Assembly (NCBI GenBank): GCA_002422345.1
Contig: DIUL01000112.1
Span: 1 to 25,465 of the forward strand
Source: Acetobacteraceae bacterium UBA6159
Lineage (GTDB): Bacteria > Pseudomonadota > Alphaproteobacteria > Acetobacterales > Acetobacteraceae
Length of the DNA stretch: 25,465 nucleotides
Direction: 5' to 3'
Of this stretch, positions 17,240 through 24,821 are shown one piece after another. Position numbers and translations under genes: made by a program. The notes beneath the pieces were generated by a model. That model had not been told where the DNA came from. It did no database searches and worked only from the letters and a program-made list of their open reading frames with translations. Each line of letters begins with the position of its first letter. Within the stretch, counting starts at the first letter, position 1.

Positions 17240-18220
17240 ATGAAAGCTACACGCCGTTCGATACTGGCCGCCGCGGCCGGTGCATCCGCTGGCGTGTTCG
17301 CCGGCGCTCGCGCGGGCTTCGCGCAGGGCGCCTGGCCGACCAAGCCGGTCAAGCTGATCCTGCCCTATGCCCCTGGCGGCGCGACCGATCTGATCGGACG
17401 TCCGTGGGCCGACAAGCTGACCCAGGCCTTCGGCCATCCCTTCGTGATCGACAACAAGGGCGGCGCATCGGGCGCGATCGGGACCGAACTCGCGGCCCGT
17501 TCGGCACCCGATGGCTATACCTTCCTGCTGACGCCGGGCGCGACGCTGACCGTGCTGCCGCAGCTTCGCAAGGTCGGCTACGACCCCTCCAAGGACCTGA
17601 TCCCCGTAGCCCGAGTCGGCGACCTCGTCTGCGGCTTCGTCATCGTCCCCTCGCTCGGCATCAACACGATCCAGGAGCTGATCGCCTACGCGAAGAAGAA
17701 CCCCGGCAAGCTCGCCTACGGGTCCGCCGGGCTTGGCACCTACTCGCAGATGCGAATCGAGATGCTGAAGGACAAGGCCGGCATCGACATCCTGCACGTG
17801 CCCTATCGCGGCAGCGCCGACGCGCTGAACGACCTGCTCTCGGGCCAGGTGCAGATGATGAACGAGATCAACGTGATCCCGCATGTCCGCGCCGGCAAGC
17901 TGAAGCTTCTGAACATCAACTACAACTCCCGCCACCCGGATTTCCCGGACGTGCCGACCCTGACCGAAGCGGGGGTCCCCGACGCCGATGTCTCGATCCA
18001 GTACAGCCTGCTGGCCCCGGCCGGCACGCCGCGCGACATCATCAACGCGCTGAACAAGAAGGTCGTGGAGATCGCGCAGACCCCGGACATGATCAAGCGG
18101 ATGCGGGAGATCAACGTTGTCGTCCCGGTGCAGACGCCCGAGGAGATGGTGGTCGAGCAGAACACGCAGATCGCCGCGAACGGCCGGCTGATCAAGGCAG
18201 CGAACATCAAGCTGGACTAG
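17240..18220 (+). CDS. tctC: tripartite tricarboxylate transporter binding protein (Bug/TctC family)
   Basis: This 326-residue periplasmic protein is of the Bug/TctC type. Family segments are WPTKPVKLILPYAPGGATDLIGR, NKGGASGAIGTELAARSAPDGYTFLL and LAYGSAGLGTYSQM. The N-terminus has twin arginines (TRRSILAAAAG), so export may be by the Tat route; signal cleavage is likely near FA-QG at residue 28. The ATG at 17240 has GAGGGA upstream. It is divergent from tctBA, so this is a complete TctABC set. An 8-bp hairpin follows the stop. Confidence 0.94.
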   Translation: MKATRRSILAAAAGASAGVFAGARAGFAQGAWPTKPVKLILPYAPGGATDLIGRPWADKLTQAFGHPFVIDNKGGASGAIGTELAARSAPDGYTFLLTPGATLTVLPQLRKVGYDPSKDLIPVARVGDLVCGFVIVPSLGINTIQELIAYAKKNPGKLAYGSAGLGTYSQMRIEMLKDKAGIDILHVPYRGSADALNDLLSGQVQMMNEINVIPHVRAGKLKLLNINYNSRHPDFPDVPTLTEAGVPDADVSIQYSLLAPAGTPRDIINALNKKVVEIAQTPDMIKRMREINVVVPVQTPEEMVVEQNTQIAANGRLIKAANIKLD

Positions 18221-18228
18221 GAACAGGC

Positions 18229-18249
18229 AGGGGGGCGAACAGCCCCCCT
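18229..18249. terminator. hairpin between convergent tctC and the acyl-CoA dehydrogenase gene
   Basis: AGGGGGGC and GCCCCCCT form an 8-bp perfect stem with a 5-base loop in the 42-base convergent gap. There is no T run on either side, so it is only a candidate terminator, possibly acting in both directions. Confidence 0.5.
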
Positions 18250-18262
18250 CCCCCGGATTCGG

Positions 18263-19324
18263 TCAGGCGGCGGTGATCGCCGCCCAGCTATTGTGACCGC
18301 CGACGCCCGCCATATGGCGGCCGAGAATCCGCTGCCAGCTCGCGTCGTTGCCGAATTCATCGCGCCAGGACCACAGCCGCTTCGTCGTGAAGTGCAGGCT
18401 GTGCTCGAACGTGAAGCCGATCGCGCCATGCACCTGGTGCGCGATGCCGGCGCCGATCGAGGCCGCCTCACCCGCCCGCGCCTTGCCGGCGGCGATCGGC
18501 AGCATGTTCATCGTCTCTCCCACGGCCTCGGCCGCGATATCCGCCGCGGCGCAGGCCGCCGCGGTCTGGCCGGCCAGGACCGCCATGCTCTGCTGGATCG
18601 CCTGGAACTTGCCGATCGGCCGACCGAACTGAGTCCGATCGAGCGCGTACTGCGTCGTCATCGCGGTCAGCCGCATCAGCCCGCCGGCCATCTGCTGGGT
18701 CCGCGCAGCGGCACCCGCCATCCGCAGATCGGCGGCGGTGACGGGCAGCGGAGCGGCGGCGGCCACCACCCCCTCGAACGTCAGGGTGTCACGGGGTTCC
18801 CGCGCCACGTTCTCTCCGGTCTCCACCGTCCAGTTGTCGCGGGTGATCAGGGCGACATGGCCGGCGCCCTCGTAGTCCGCGACGACGACGGCGGCGACCG
18901 CGTGCCGGCCCCACGGGACGCGGCGCGCGGAACCATACAGGCGCCAAGCGGTGCCTTCCCGCGTCAGGCTCAGGGTCTCATCCCCCATCACCGGGGCCAC
19001 CGTCAGCGCGCCTTCGGGGATTTCGATGCCGGCCCGTCCGAGCAGCCAGCTTCCCAGCATGGTCTCGGCCAGCGGCAGCGGCAGGGCGTATTCACCGGCC
19101 ACCCGCAGGATCGACAGCGCCGCCGGGACCGACACGCCGTAGCCGCCGGCCGCTTCCGGCACCAAGGCGCGATGCAAGCCCGCCTCGCTGACCGCGTTCC
19201 AGGCCCCCAGCGGCCAGGTCCCGTCTTCCAGCGCGGCGAGCATCCGCGCCTCGGTATGGTCGGCGAAGATGCGGGCGGCGGTTTCCCGCAACAGGGCTTC
19301 GGTGGAGTCGGCTGCTTCGGTCAT
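18263..19324 (-). CDS. acyl-CoA dehydrogenase family protein
   Basis: This 353-residue flavoprotein is an acyl-CoA dehydrogenase-like enzyme, probably introducing an alpha,beta double bond into an acyl-CoA. Family segments are the N-terminal helical domain with HRALVPEAAGGYG, the helical C-terminal domain with YALDRTQFGRPIGKFQAIQQ, and HQVHGAIGFTFEHSLHFTTKR near the end. It is somewhat shorter than the usual ~380 residues. It is the last gene of the minus-strand cluster with the amidohydrolase, selenoprotein and esterase, 59 bases beyond the amidohydrolase stop. The acyl substrate and electron acceptor are unknown. Confidence 0.9.
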   Translation of the reverse strand: MTEAADSTEALLRETAARIFADHTEARMLAALEDGTWPLGAWNAVSEAGLHRALVPEAAGGYGVSVPAALSILRVAGEYALPLPLAETMLGSWLLGRAGIEIPEGALTVAPVMGDETLSLTREGTAWRLYGSARRVPWGRHAVAAVVVADYEGAGHVALITRDNWTVETGENVAREPRDTLTFEGVVAAAAPLPVTAADLRMAGAAARTQQMAGGLMRLTAMTTQYALDRTQFGRPIGKFQAIQQSMAVLAGQTAAACAAADIAAEAVGETMNMLPIAAGKARAGEAASIGAGIAHQVHGAIGFTFEHSLHFTTKRLWSWRDEFGNDASWQRILGRHMAGVGGHNSWAAITAA

Positions 19325-19383
19325 GGTCGTCCGGCTTCAAAGTGTTCCGGGCGTTCGTGCCACGAAACCGGCCGCGCGGGCAA

Positions 19384-20451
19384 TCAAGCGATCAGGGCCG
19401 GGTCGAGCCGGTAGAACCTCGCCGCCGTGTCGTGGAACAGCGCCGCCTTCTCGGTTGCCGAACAGGCGGCAGCGATGCGCTTGAAGGCGTTCCAGATCGG
19501 GACATAGCCGCACAGGCCCTTGTCGACGGGGAAGTTGCTCTCGAACATGCAGCGGTCGGCGCCGAAGGTCTCGATGCAGGTTTCCATGATCGGGCGCCAC
19601 GCCTGGGCCAGTTCGCCGGAGGATGGCGGCAGGACCTGCTCATGAAACGTCCAGCCGCGCACCGGCATCGCCTGCCCGCCGAGCTTGAGGGTGACGTTGG
19701 GGCAGGCGGCGAGGGCGCGGAGGCCGTCGCGCCAATGGGCGAAGCTGGCCGCTGGGTCGGCGGCATGCGGGCCCACCACGATCAGCCCGGCGCAGTGATT
19801 GGCGAGGATCGGCAGGTCGGGGAAGGCGCGCGCCAGGTCGGCCAGTTCGCCAAGCTGCGGGTGATAGAGGGAGGTTTCGTAGGACAGGCCAAGGCGGCTC
19901 AGCCGGGAGATGCCCTTTCGGAACATCGGATCGGCCAGCATCCCGCCGATCGAGGGCGCGGTCGGGCGGCTGGCGATGGCGGGGTCCCAGCCGATGATCT
20001 GGCGGATGCCGCGAAAGCGTCCCTTGCCGGCGGCGACATGCGCTTCCAGGACCGGATCCACGCGCTCTCCAATCCGGAAGTCGCAGAAGCCGACGATGCC
20101 GGCGCAGATGCCGGGATGACCATGGCGCGCCGCGTCCTCCGCTACGCGCACGACGAATTCGGTCTCGCCGACGGGGCGCATCTCGGTCGGACCGTCAGGG
20201 CGGAAGCCGGTGCCGCACTGGACATAGACGGTGCCGCGGACGTCGTGGCCGGCGCGGGCATCGGCGAGCAGTTCATCGAGGAAATACCGGCCTGACTCGC
20301 GATCCCACAGATGGTGATGGGCGTCGATGATGGGCAAGGCGGGTTCCAGCACATCCTCCCGCAGACGGGCCAGCCAGTCCTCGCGGACATGCGGGTGGGG
20401 GTAGGCCTTCGGTTCGGCGCTGGGTGAGGCTCCGCTGGGTTCCGTGGCCAT
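19384..20451 (-). CDS. amidohydrolase (PDC lactonase / LigI-like family)
   Basis: This 355-residue protein is a metal-dependent amidohydrolase of the TIM-barrel family (Amidohydro_2, 2-pyrone-4,6-dicarboxylate lactonase-like). The metal motif is IIDAHHHLWD near residues 41-50. A histidine follows in ILANHCAGL, and the C-terminal segment is CMFESNFPVDK. It may open a lactone or hydrolyse an amide or carboxylate. The ATG at 20451 has GGAGG upstream; the longer frame is ignored. It lies 116 bases after the selenoprotein gene, with a hairpin in the gap, and before the acyl-CoA dehydrogenase gene. Confidence 0.9.
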   Translation of the reverse strand: MATEPSGASPSAEPKAYPHPHVREDWLARLREDVLEPALPIIDAHHHLWDRESGRYFLDELLADARAGHDVRGTVYVQCGTGFRPDGPTEMRPVGETEFVVRVAEDAARHGHPGICAGIVGFCDFRIGERVDPVLEAHVAAGKGRFRGIRQIIGWDPAIASRPTAPSIGGMLADPMFRKGISRLSRLGLSYETSLYHPQLGELADLARAFPDLPILANHCAGLIVVGPHAADPAASFAHWRDGLRALAACPNVTLKLGGQAMPVRGWTFHEQVLPPSSGELAQAWRPIMETCIETFGADRCMFESNFPVDKGLCGYVPIWNAFKRIAAACSATEKAALFHDTAARFYRLDPALIA

Positions 20452-20530
20452 CCTGTTTTCCTCCGTTCCGCCGGGTCCTTGTCGGATCAGGACCTTCGGC
20501 GCCGGAGTCATTCTATCGGGGTGAGGCCGA

Positions 20531-20557
20531 CGGGGAAACGGCTTGACCCGTTCCCCC
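20531..20557 (-). terminator. possible hairpin after the selenoprotein gene
   Basis: GGGGAAACGG and CCGTTCCCC can pair as 6 plus 3 base pairs with one bulge around a short loop, ten bases past the selenoprotein stop. There is no T run, so it may be a weak terminator, an attenuator or an mRNA-stabilising stem. Confidence 0.35.
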
Positions 20558-20567
20558 GCCTGCGTCG

Positions 20568-21770
20568 TCAGACGACCCAGGGGGCCGGCACGAACATCCG
20601 CCCCGACACCGTCTTCAACGCGTTGTTCCCGCTCTCCATCCCCGTTCGGCGGAGCGCCTGCAGCAGGGCGCCGCCGATCGTGGCCCGCCAGAACCAGGTG
20701 TCGACCTGCCGGCTGGACGGCGCCGGTCCCACGGCCTGGCCGGCTTCCCCGTAGAAGGCCTTGATGTCGTCGCACAAGAAACGCAGCCCCAGCGCGGTGG
20801 TCGCGTGGCCGTCGATCAGCGGCAGGTCCCCGGCGAGGCAATGGTCCACGAACGAAGGCCATTCCGTGGGTGGAAGAAACGACAGCCCGGTCGTGGTGCG
20901 CCCGAAGCGGGCCTGCACCCTCTCCCAGGCCGGAGTCAGGCTTCGCAGTTCGGCCGCGAAGGCATCGGCCCAGGCGGACGGCGTATCCGGCATCGTCCCC
21001 GGCATCGCGACACGTGGCGCGACCCAGGCCGGATGATCCGTCCAGGCAGGCGGATCGTCATGGAACTCTTCCAGGATCACCGGCCCATCCGTGCGTTCCA
21101 GCAAGCCCAGCGCGGCCAGCAGGACGCGGCGCTGGAACGCGGCATCCCCCGGTTCGCCCAAGGGGCGACCCAGTTGAGAGGACGTCCACAAGGCCCGTGG
21201 CGGCCGCGTGTTCTCGGCCTGCGCACGCACCGCGGCGATCGCCACCGTCGCCAGCCCCCGGCTTTCCAGCATATGCCCCAACGCGCTCACGGCGCGCGTG
21301 CACAGCGGTCAGACCGGAGACAGCAGAACCGTGTCGGCGCCTTCCAAGCGCATCTGGGCGGCGATCCGGTCGGCGGCCTCGGTCATGCCCACGGGATCGG
21401 TCGAGCCCATCACCGTGTAATGCGTGTCCGCCACGCCACCGATGACGCCGTCGGCGGCCATCTCATGCAGCCGGTCCAGCGGGTAGACCACGTTCACGTC
21501 ACGCTGGAAGCCGGTGCGGTCGAAGTTGATCGACACATGGCTGATCAGCAGGTCGTTCGGCGGGATCGAGGCTGGCAGGAACCGTGCCTCCGCGCTGCCG
21601 ATCGGGAAGGGCTGCGCGCCCCGGGGGATCAGCGCGGCGGAGGACACGATCGCGACCTTGCGGCGCGACAGGGCCGGACCGGTGACGAAGGGGGCGGTGT
21701 CGAAGCTGGGACATGCGATCGAAACGGCGGCGTCCCGTGTGGGTTGAGGGATATCCTCGACGCGGGCCAT
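20568..21770 (-). CDS. GrdB-family selenoprotein with in-frame UGA (Sec154)
   Basis: Reading the in-frame TGA at 21309-21311 as selenocysteine gives one 400-residue protein of the glycine/sarcosine/betaine reductase selenoprotein B-like family. The Sec lies in VLLSPV-Sec-PLCTRA, a UxxC redox pair with Cys157; clostridial GrdB has Sec-Gly-Thr-Cys at the comparable place. Upstream segments ISHVSINFDRTGFQRDVNVVYPLDRL and HYTVMGSTDP and downstream ALWTSSQLGRPLGEPGDAAFQRRVL are typical of the family. The frame stays open for 246 codons after the TGA with no other stop. AGGAGG lies four bases before the ATG at 21770. Residues ~250-400 form an extension whose function I cannot name. The start is 12 bases after the esterase stop. 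The substrate is unknown; loss of function by nonsense mutation is the alternative. Confidence 0.85.
21272..21304 (-). promoter_or_regulatory. candidate bacterial SECIS element
   Basis: In the mRNA just after the UGA, ACGCGC pairs with GCGCGU around the loop GCCGUGA, whose first base is G and which contains GU. A lower stem of five pairs (UGUGC with GCAUA, one G-U) follows across a four-base UGGG bulge on the 3' side. The UGA lies 15 bases before the apical loop, close to the known bacterial range. This matches the general form of SelB-binding SECIS hairpins. Folding was done by eye, so stability is not measured. Confidence 0.65.
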
Positions 21771-21782
21771 GCGGCCTCCTGC

Positions 21783-22865
21783 TCAGGGGGTAAGGAACCA
21801 GTCCATGATTTCCGGGTTTCGGTCGCGCGGATAGGCGTGCGACAGATCCTCGATCTCCCGGTAGGTGACCGCGGCCCCCGCGGCCGTCAAGGTCCGGTTC
21901 GCGGTGCGTCCGACGCTGATCGGGAACATCCAGTCCAGCATGCCATGGGTCAGCAGGATCGGCAGGCCGCGGATACGCCGGGGCTCGGTCATCGTCAGCA
22001 GCAGCGGATGGAAGCTGGCCGCCACGGGGGCGAGGTGGGTGAAGGGCGAGTCCTCGTCCAGGCCGGCCAGCAGGGTGAAGGTGCCCCCGTCACTCATGCC
22101 CGTCAGCAGCATGCGGGCCGGGTCGATGGTCCAGCGGGCGCGCACGCCATCCAGGATGCGGGTGATGTTGGCGGTGTCGACCGGCGGGTCCATCAGGGAC
22201 CAGGTGTCCCCGACGGCGGTGGGGGCGATCAGGATGGCGCCTCGGCTGCGTGCCTCGGCGATCCAGTTCCAGAGGAACAGCCGCCCGTGGCCCGCCCCGC
22301 CATGGAGCGCGACGATCACAGGGTGGGCGCGGGCGGCGTCATAATATTCGGGCACGTAGACGGAAAACCCGCCCCGCGTGGCGGTTTCGTTATCGGAATG
22401 CATCACCCCGCTGTCCTGCACCGGCTGGCGCAGGCGGGCGAGCAGGTCCGGGTCATCGCGGTACCCGGGTTCGAGGAAATACTGGCTGACCGTCGGCAGC
22501 ACGGCGGTGACGGGATACAGCGCCTCCTGCGCCCGGGTCGCGTGGCGCATCGCGCGGTAGGCCCCCAGCATGGCGTTGGTGGAGGTCAGGGCGACGCGCA
22601 GCCCCTCGGCCGCCCGCAGGACATGGGAGGCGACCAGGTCGAGCTGGTCGCGGAAGGCGCCCATCCCCTCGGGCCAGGCGGCGGCGCGGAAATGATCGCG
22701 CGCCAGGACCAGGTCGGCGTCACCATCGCCCAGCCAGTCGACCAGTTCGGCCAGACGCGGCGGGTGCATATGCCGCCCGATCAGCGCCAGCCGGTCCATC
22801 ATGCCCAGCAGCCTGGGCAGAAGCTGGGTGATCGCCTCCACGATCTCGTCACTGGTCCCGCTCAT
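21783..22865 (-). CDS. alpha/beta hydrolase (esterase/phospholipase-like)
   Basis: This 360-residue protein has an N-terminal all-helical region (about residues 1-130) and a C-terminal alpha/beta hydrolase domain. The nucleophile is Ser258 in LLTGMSDGGTF, the oxyanion strand is VIVALHGGAGHGR, and the acid/His pair is probably in HGMLDWMFP and LSHAYPRD. It resembles PHB-depolymerase/carboxylesterase-like enzymes. The ATG at 22865 is supported only by a weak GGAC ribosome binding site. It is the first gene of the minus-strand cluster and is 12 bases from the selenoprotein start, so the two should be co-expressed. It is divergent from the methyltransferase fusion across a 63-base gap. Confidence 0.85.
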   Translation of the reverse strand: MSGTSDEIVEAITQLLPRLLGMMDRLALIGRHMHPPRLAELVDWLGDGDADLVLARDHFRAAAWPEGMGAFRDQLDLVASHVLRAAEGLRVALTSTNAMLGAYRAMRHATRAQEALYPVTAVLPTVSQYFLEPGYRDDPDLLARLRQPVQDSGVMHSDNETATRGGFSVYVPEYYDAARAHPVIVALHGGAGHGRLFLWNWIAEARSRGAILIAPTAVGDTWSLMDPPVDTANITRILDGVRARWTIDPARMLLTGMSDGGTFTLLAGLDEDSPFTHLAPVAASFHPLLLTMTEPRRIRGLPILLTHGMLDWMFPISVGRTANRTLTAAGAAVTYREIEDLSHAYPRDRNPEIMDWFLTP

Positions 22866-22928
22866 CGGCTTGTCCGCCCCGTGGTTCCCCCCGACAGTAG
22901 CGCAGGGACGAGGAAACGGAGAATACGC

Positions 22929-24248
22929 GTGACCGACACGATCATGGGTCTCGATGTTCGGCTGCTGGCGCTGTGGGATCACTTGGGGCTGGCGTCGGCG
23001 CATGTCGCCACACAGGTGCCGGGGGATTTGGCGGCTTTTGCCCGCGCGCATCCGGGGCGGATCGCGGGGGCGGCGCTGTGCGTGCCGGTCAGGCTCGATC
23101 CGGCCGGGTTCACGGACATCGCAACGCGGGTGCTGCTGATCGCTGGGGAGCTTGGGCTGACGAACGCGGTCACCGCGCGGGCCGCTGAACGCCTGCCTGG
23201 CTGCGGGCGGGTGGTGCTGGAAGGTTATGACGCGCCGGGCTGGGCCGATGTGGTGGCGGATCGGACCGGTGAACTGGTCGGCCTGATGACCGGATTCCTG
23301 TCCCGGCATGAGGCGACCGTGCTCTCCGGGCCCGCGCGGACCGGGTCCCATGCAGGGATTTCCTACCGCATCCAGGGTTCGGGGCCGGCGCTGGTGCTGT
23401 TCCCGTTCTTCCTCGCGCCATCGCAATGGGACCCGGGTATCGAGGCCCTGTCGCGGCATTTCACCGTCATCGTCCTGGGCGGGCGGCATCTGGGAGGCGT
23501 CGCGGCGCTGGAGGACCGGGCGCGATCAGACAGTTATCGCCGGCTGGTGCGGACCCTGCTCGAAACCATCGCACCGGCGCCGGGGGCGAGCATCCTGGAT
23601 GTCGGCTGCGGGTCCGGGGCGCTGGACCGGATGCTGGCAGGATCGGTGACACGCGACTGCACGATCACCGCGACCGACCTGAACCCGTTCCTGCTGCGGG
23701 AAGCCGCGGCGCTGGCCGAGGAGGAAGGGATCGGGACCGCGATCCGGTTCCAGGTCGCGAATGCCGAGGCCCTGCCCTTCCCCGACGCCCATTTCGACCA
23801 TGCCTTCACGATCACGGTGATAGAGGAATGCGACGCCGACCGGGCTCTGGCCGAACTGCATCGCGTGGTGCGTCCCGGCGGGCGGGTGGGGGTGATCGTG
23901 CGGGCGATCGACCTGCCGCAATGGTGGCATCTTGACCTACCCGAAACGATCCGCCGCAAGGTGGACATCCCCCCGCAGTCGGTCGGTGCCCGCGGCGTGG
24001 CGGATGCCAGCCTGTATCGCCGGATCGGCCGAGCCGGCTTCACAGATGTGCGGTGTTTCCCGAGCCTGGTGACCTTCGACGCGCCGGACGGGCCGATCTG
24101 GCGGTATCGGGAGGATCACGTGCTGTCCCTGCTGACGCCCGAGGAACGGCCGCTGTGGCAGGCGGCGGTCGAGCAGGCGCGGGCGGAAAGTCTGCTTTTC
24201 ATGGCCAATCCGCTGCACGCGGTGGTCGGAACCAAGGCAATCGCGTGA
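22929..24248 (+). CDS. SAM methyltransferase fused to alpha/beta-hydrolase-like segments
   Basis: The 439-residue protein ends in a class I methyltransferase domain. Its SAM motif ILDVGCGSG has Asp224 of motif I, followed by ITATDLNP and NAEALPFPDAHFDHAF. Before it, residues 1-140 resemble the second half of an alpha/beta hydrolase (DHLGLASAHVATQVPG, then ATRVLLIAGELGLTN), with the GxSxG nucleophile replaced by ATQVPG. Residues 143-183 (GISYRIQGSGPALVLFPFF) resemble the first strands of such a fold. The hydrolase is therefore probably not catalytic. The start is GTG with GGAG upstream; ATG 22944 is the alternative. Substrate unknown. Confidence 0.82.
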   Translation: MTDTIMGLDVRLLALWDHLGLASAHVATQVPGDLAAFARAHPGRIAGAALCVPVRLDPAGFTDIATRVLLIAGELGLTNAVTARAAERLPGCGRVVLEGYDAPGWADVVADRTGELVGLMTGFLSRHEATVLSGPARTGSHAGISYRIQGSGPALVLFPFFLAPSQWDPGIEALSRHFTVIVLGGRHLGGVAALEDRARSDSYRRLVRTLLETIAPAPGASILDVGCGSGALDRMLAGSVTRDCTITATDLNPFLLREAAALAEEEGIGTAIRFQVANAEALPFPDAHFDHAFTITVIEECDADRALAELHRVVRPGGRVGVIVRAIDLPQWWHLDLPETIRRKVDIPPQSVGARGVADASLYRRIGRAGFTDVRCFPSLVTFDAPDGPIWRYREDHVLSLLTPEERPLWQAAVEQARAESLLFMANPLHAVVGTKAIA

Positions 24249-24367
24249 GCCTTTCGACTCGAGGAGGCCCGTCAAAGCGTTAGGCATATGCTCAAAATGT
24301 AACCATCGGCATTGCGGGGCGTGTCCGGCGCCCCGGAAATTCATGGATTTTCGTTTATTTTTCAGTT

Positions 24368-24382
24368 TGGCACGGCAGTTGC
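24368..24382 (+). promoter_or_regulatory. sigma-54 (RpoN) promoter of glnK-amtB
   Basis: TGGCACGGCAGTTGC matches the sigma-54 consensus TGGCAC-N5-TTGC exactly, with GG at 24369-24370 and GC at 24381-24382. Transcription should start near 24394. This fits NtrC-activated nitrogen control of glnK-amtB. No convincing NtrC site was seen upstream. The leader also contains a 6-bp stem (24402-24407 with 24414-24419). Confidence 0.88.
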
Positions 24383-24454
24383 TTTGATTTCCTCCGACCA
24401 CCCGCTGATGGACCAGCGGCGGATCGGAGACATGGCAATGCAGGACACGCCGAC

Positions 24455-24793
24455 ATGAAACTCATCATGGCCATCATCAAGCCCTTCAAGCTTGACGACG
24501 TGCGAGAGGCCCTTACGCCGCTTGGCGTGCAAGGCCTGACCGTTTCAGAAGTCAAGGGTTTCGGCCGGCAGAAGGGCCAGACCGAGATCTACCGCGGCGC
24601 CGAGTATCACGTGAGTTTCCTGCCCAAGATCAAGATCGAGGTCGTCGTGGGCGACGATCTCGCGGATCAGGTGGTGGAGGCGATCGCGAAGTCCGCGCAC
24701 ACCGGGAAGATCGGCGACGGCAAGATATTCGTCATGGATATCGAACGGGCCATGCGCATCCGTACCGGCGAGGCCGACGGCGAAGCGCTCTGA
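24455..24793 (+). CDS. glnK: P-II nitrogen regulatory protein GlnK
   Basis: This 112-residue protein is a P-II signal protein that senses 2-oxoglutarate and ATP/ADP. It starts MKLIMAIIKPFKLDDVREAL. The T-loop holds Tyr51 in EIYRGAEYHVSFLPK, the uridylylation site, and the C-terminal half has HTGKIGDGKIFV. The ATG at 24455 has AGGA upstream. The amtB gene begins 28 bases downstream, so GlnK should block the ammonium channel when nitrogen is ample. A perfect sigma-54 promoter lies ahead of it. Confidence 0.97.
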   Translation: MKLIMAIIKPFKLDDVREALTPLGVQGLTVSEVKGFGRQKGQTEIYRGAEYHVSFLPKIKIEVVVGDDLADQVVEAIAKSAHTGKIGDGKIFVMDIERAMRIRTGEADGEAL

Positions 24794-24821
24794 TAATCAA
24801 GACGACAGGGAAACAGAACCG

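Noticed and set aside
20568..21770. Reading the TGA at 21309 as a nonsense mutation (pseudogene) or two separate genes
   Set aside because: The downstream part has no ribosome binding site of its own and begins mid-domain. The TGA lies at the family's Sec site, the hairpin follows, and the frame stays open for 246 codons. Kept as the alternative, not proven wrong.
24383..24454. A riboswitch in the glnK leader
   Set aside because: Only a single 6-bp stem is visible and the leader is ~60 bases; the sigma-54 promoter explains nitrogen control.
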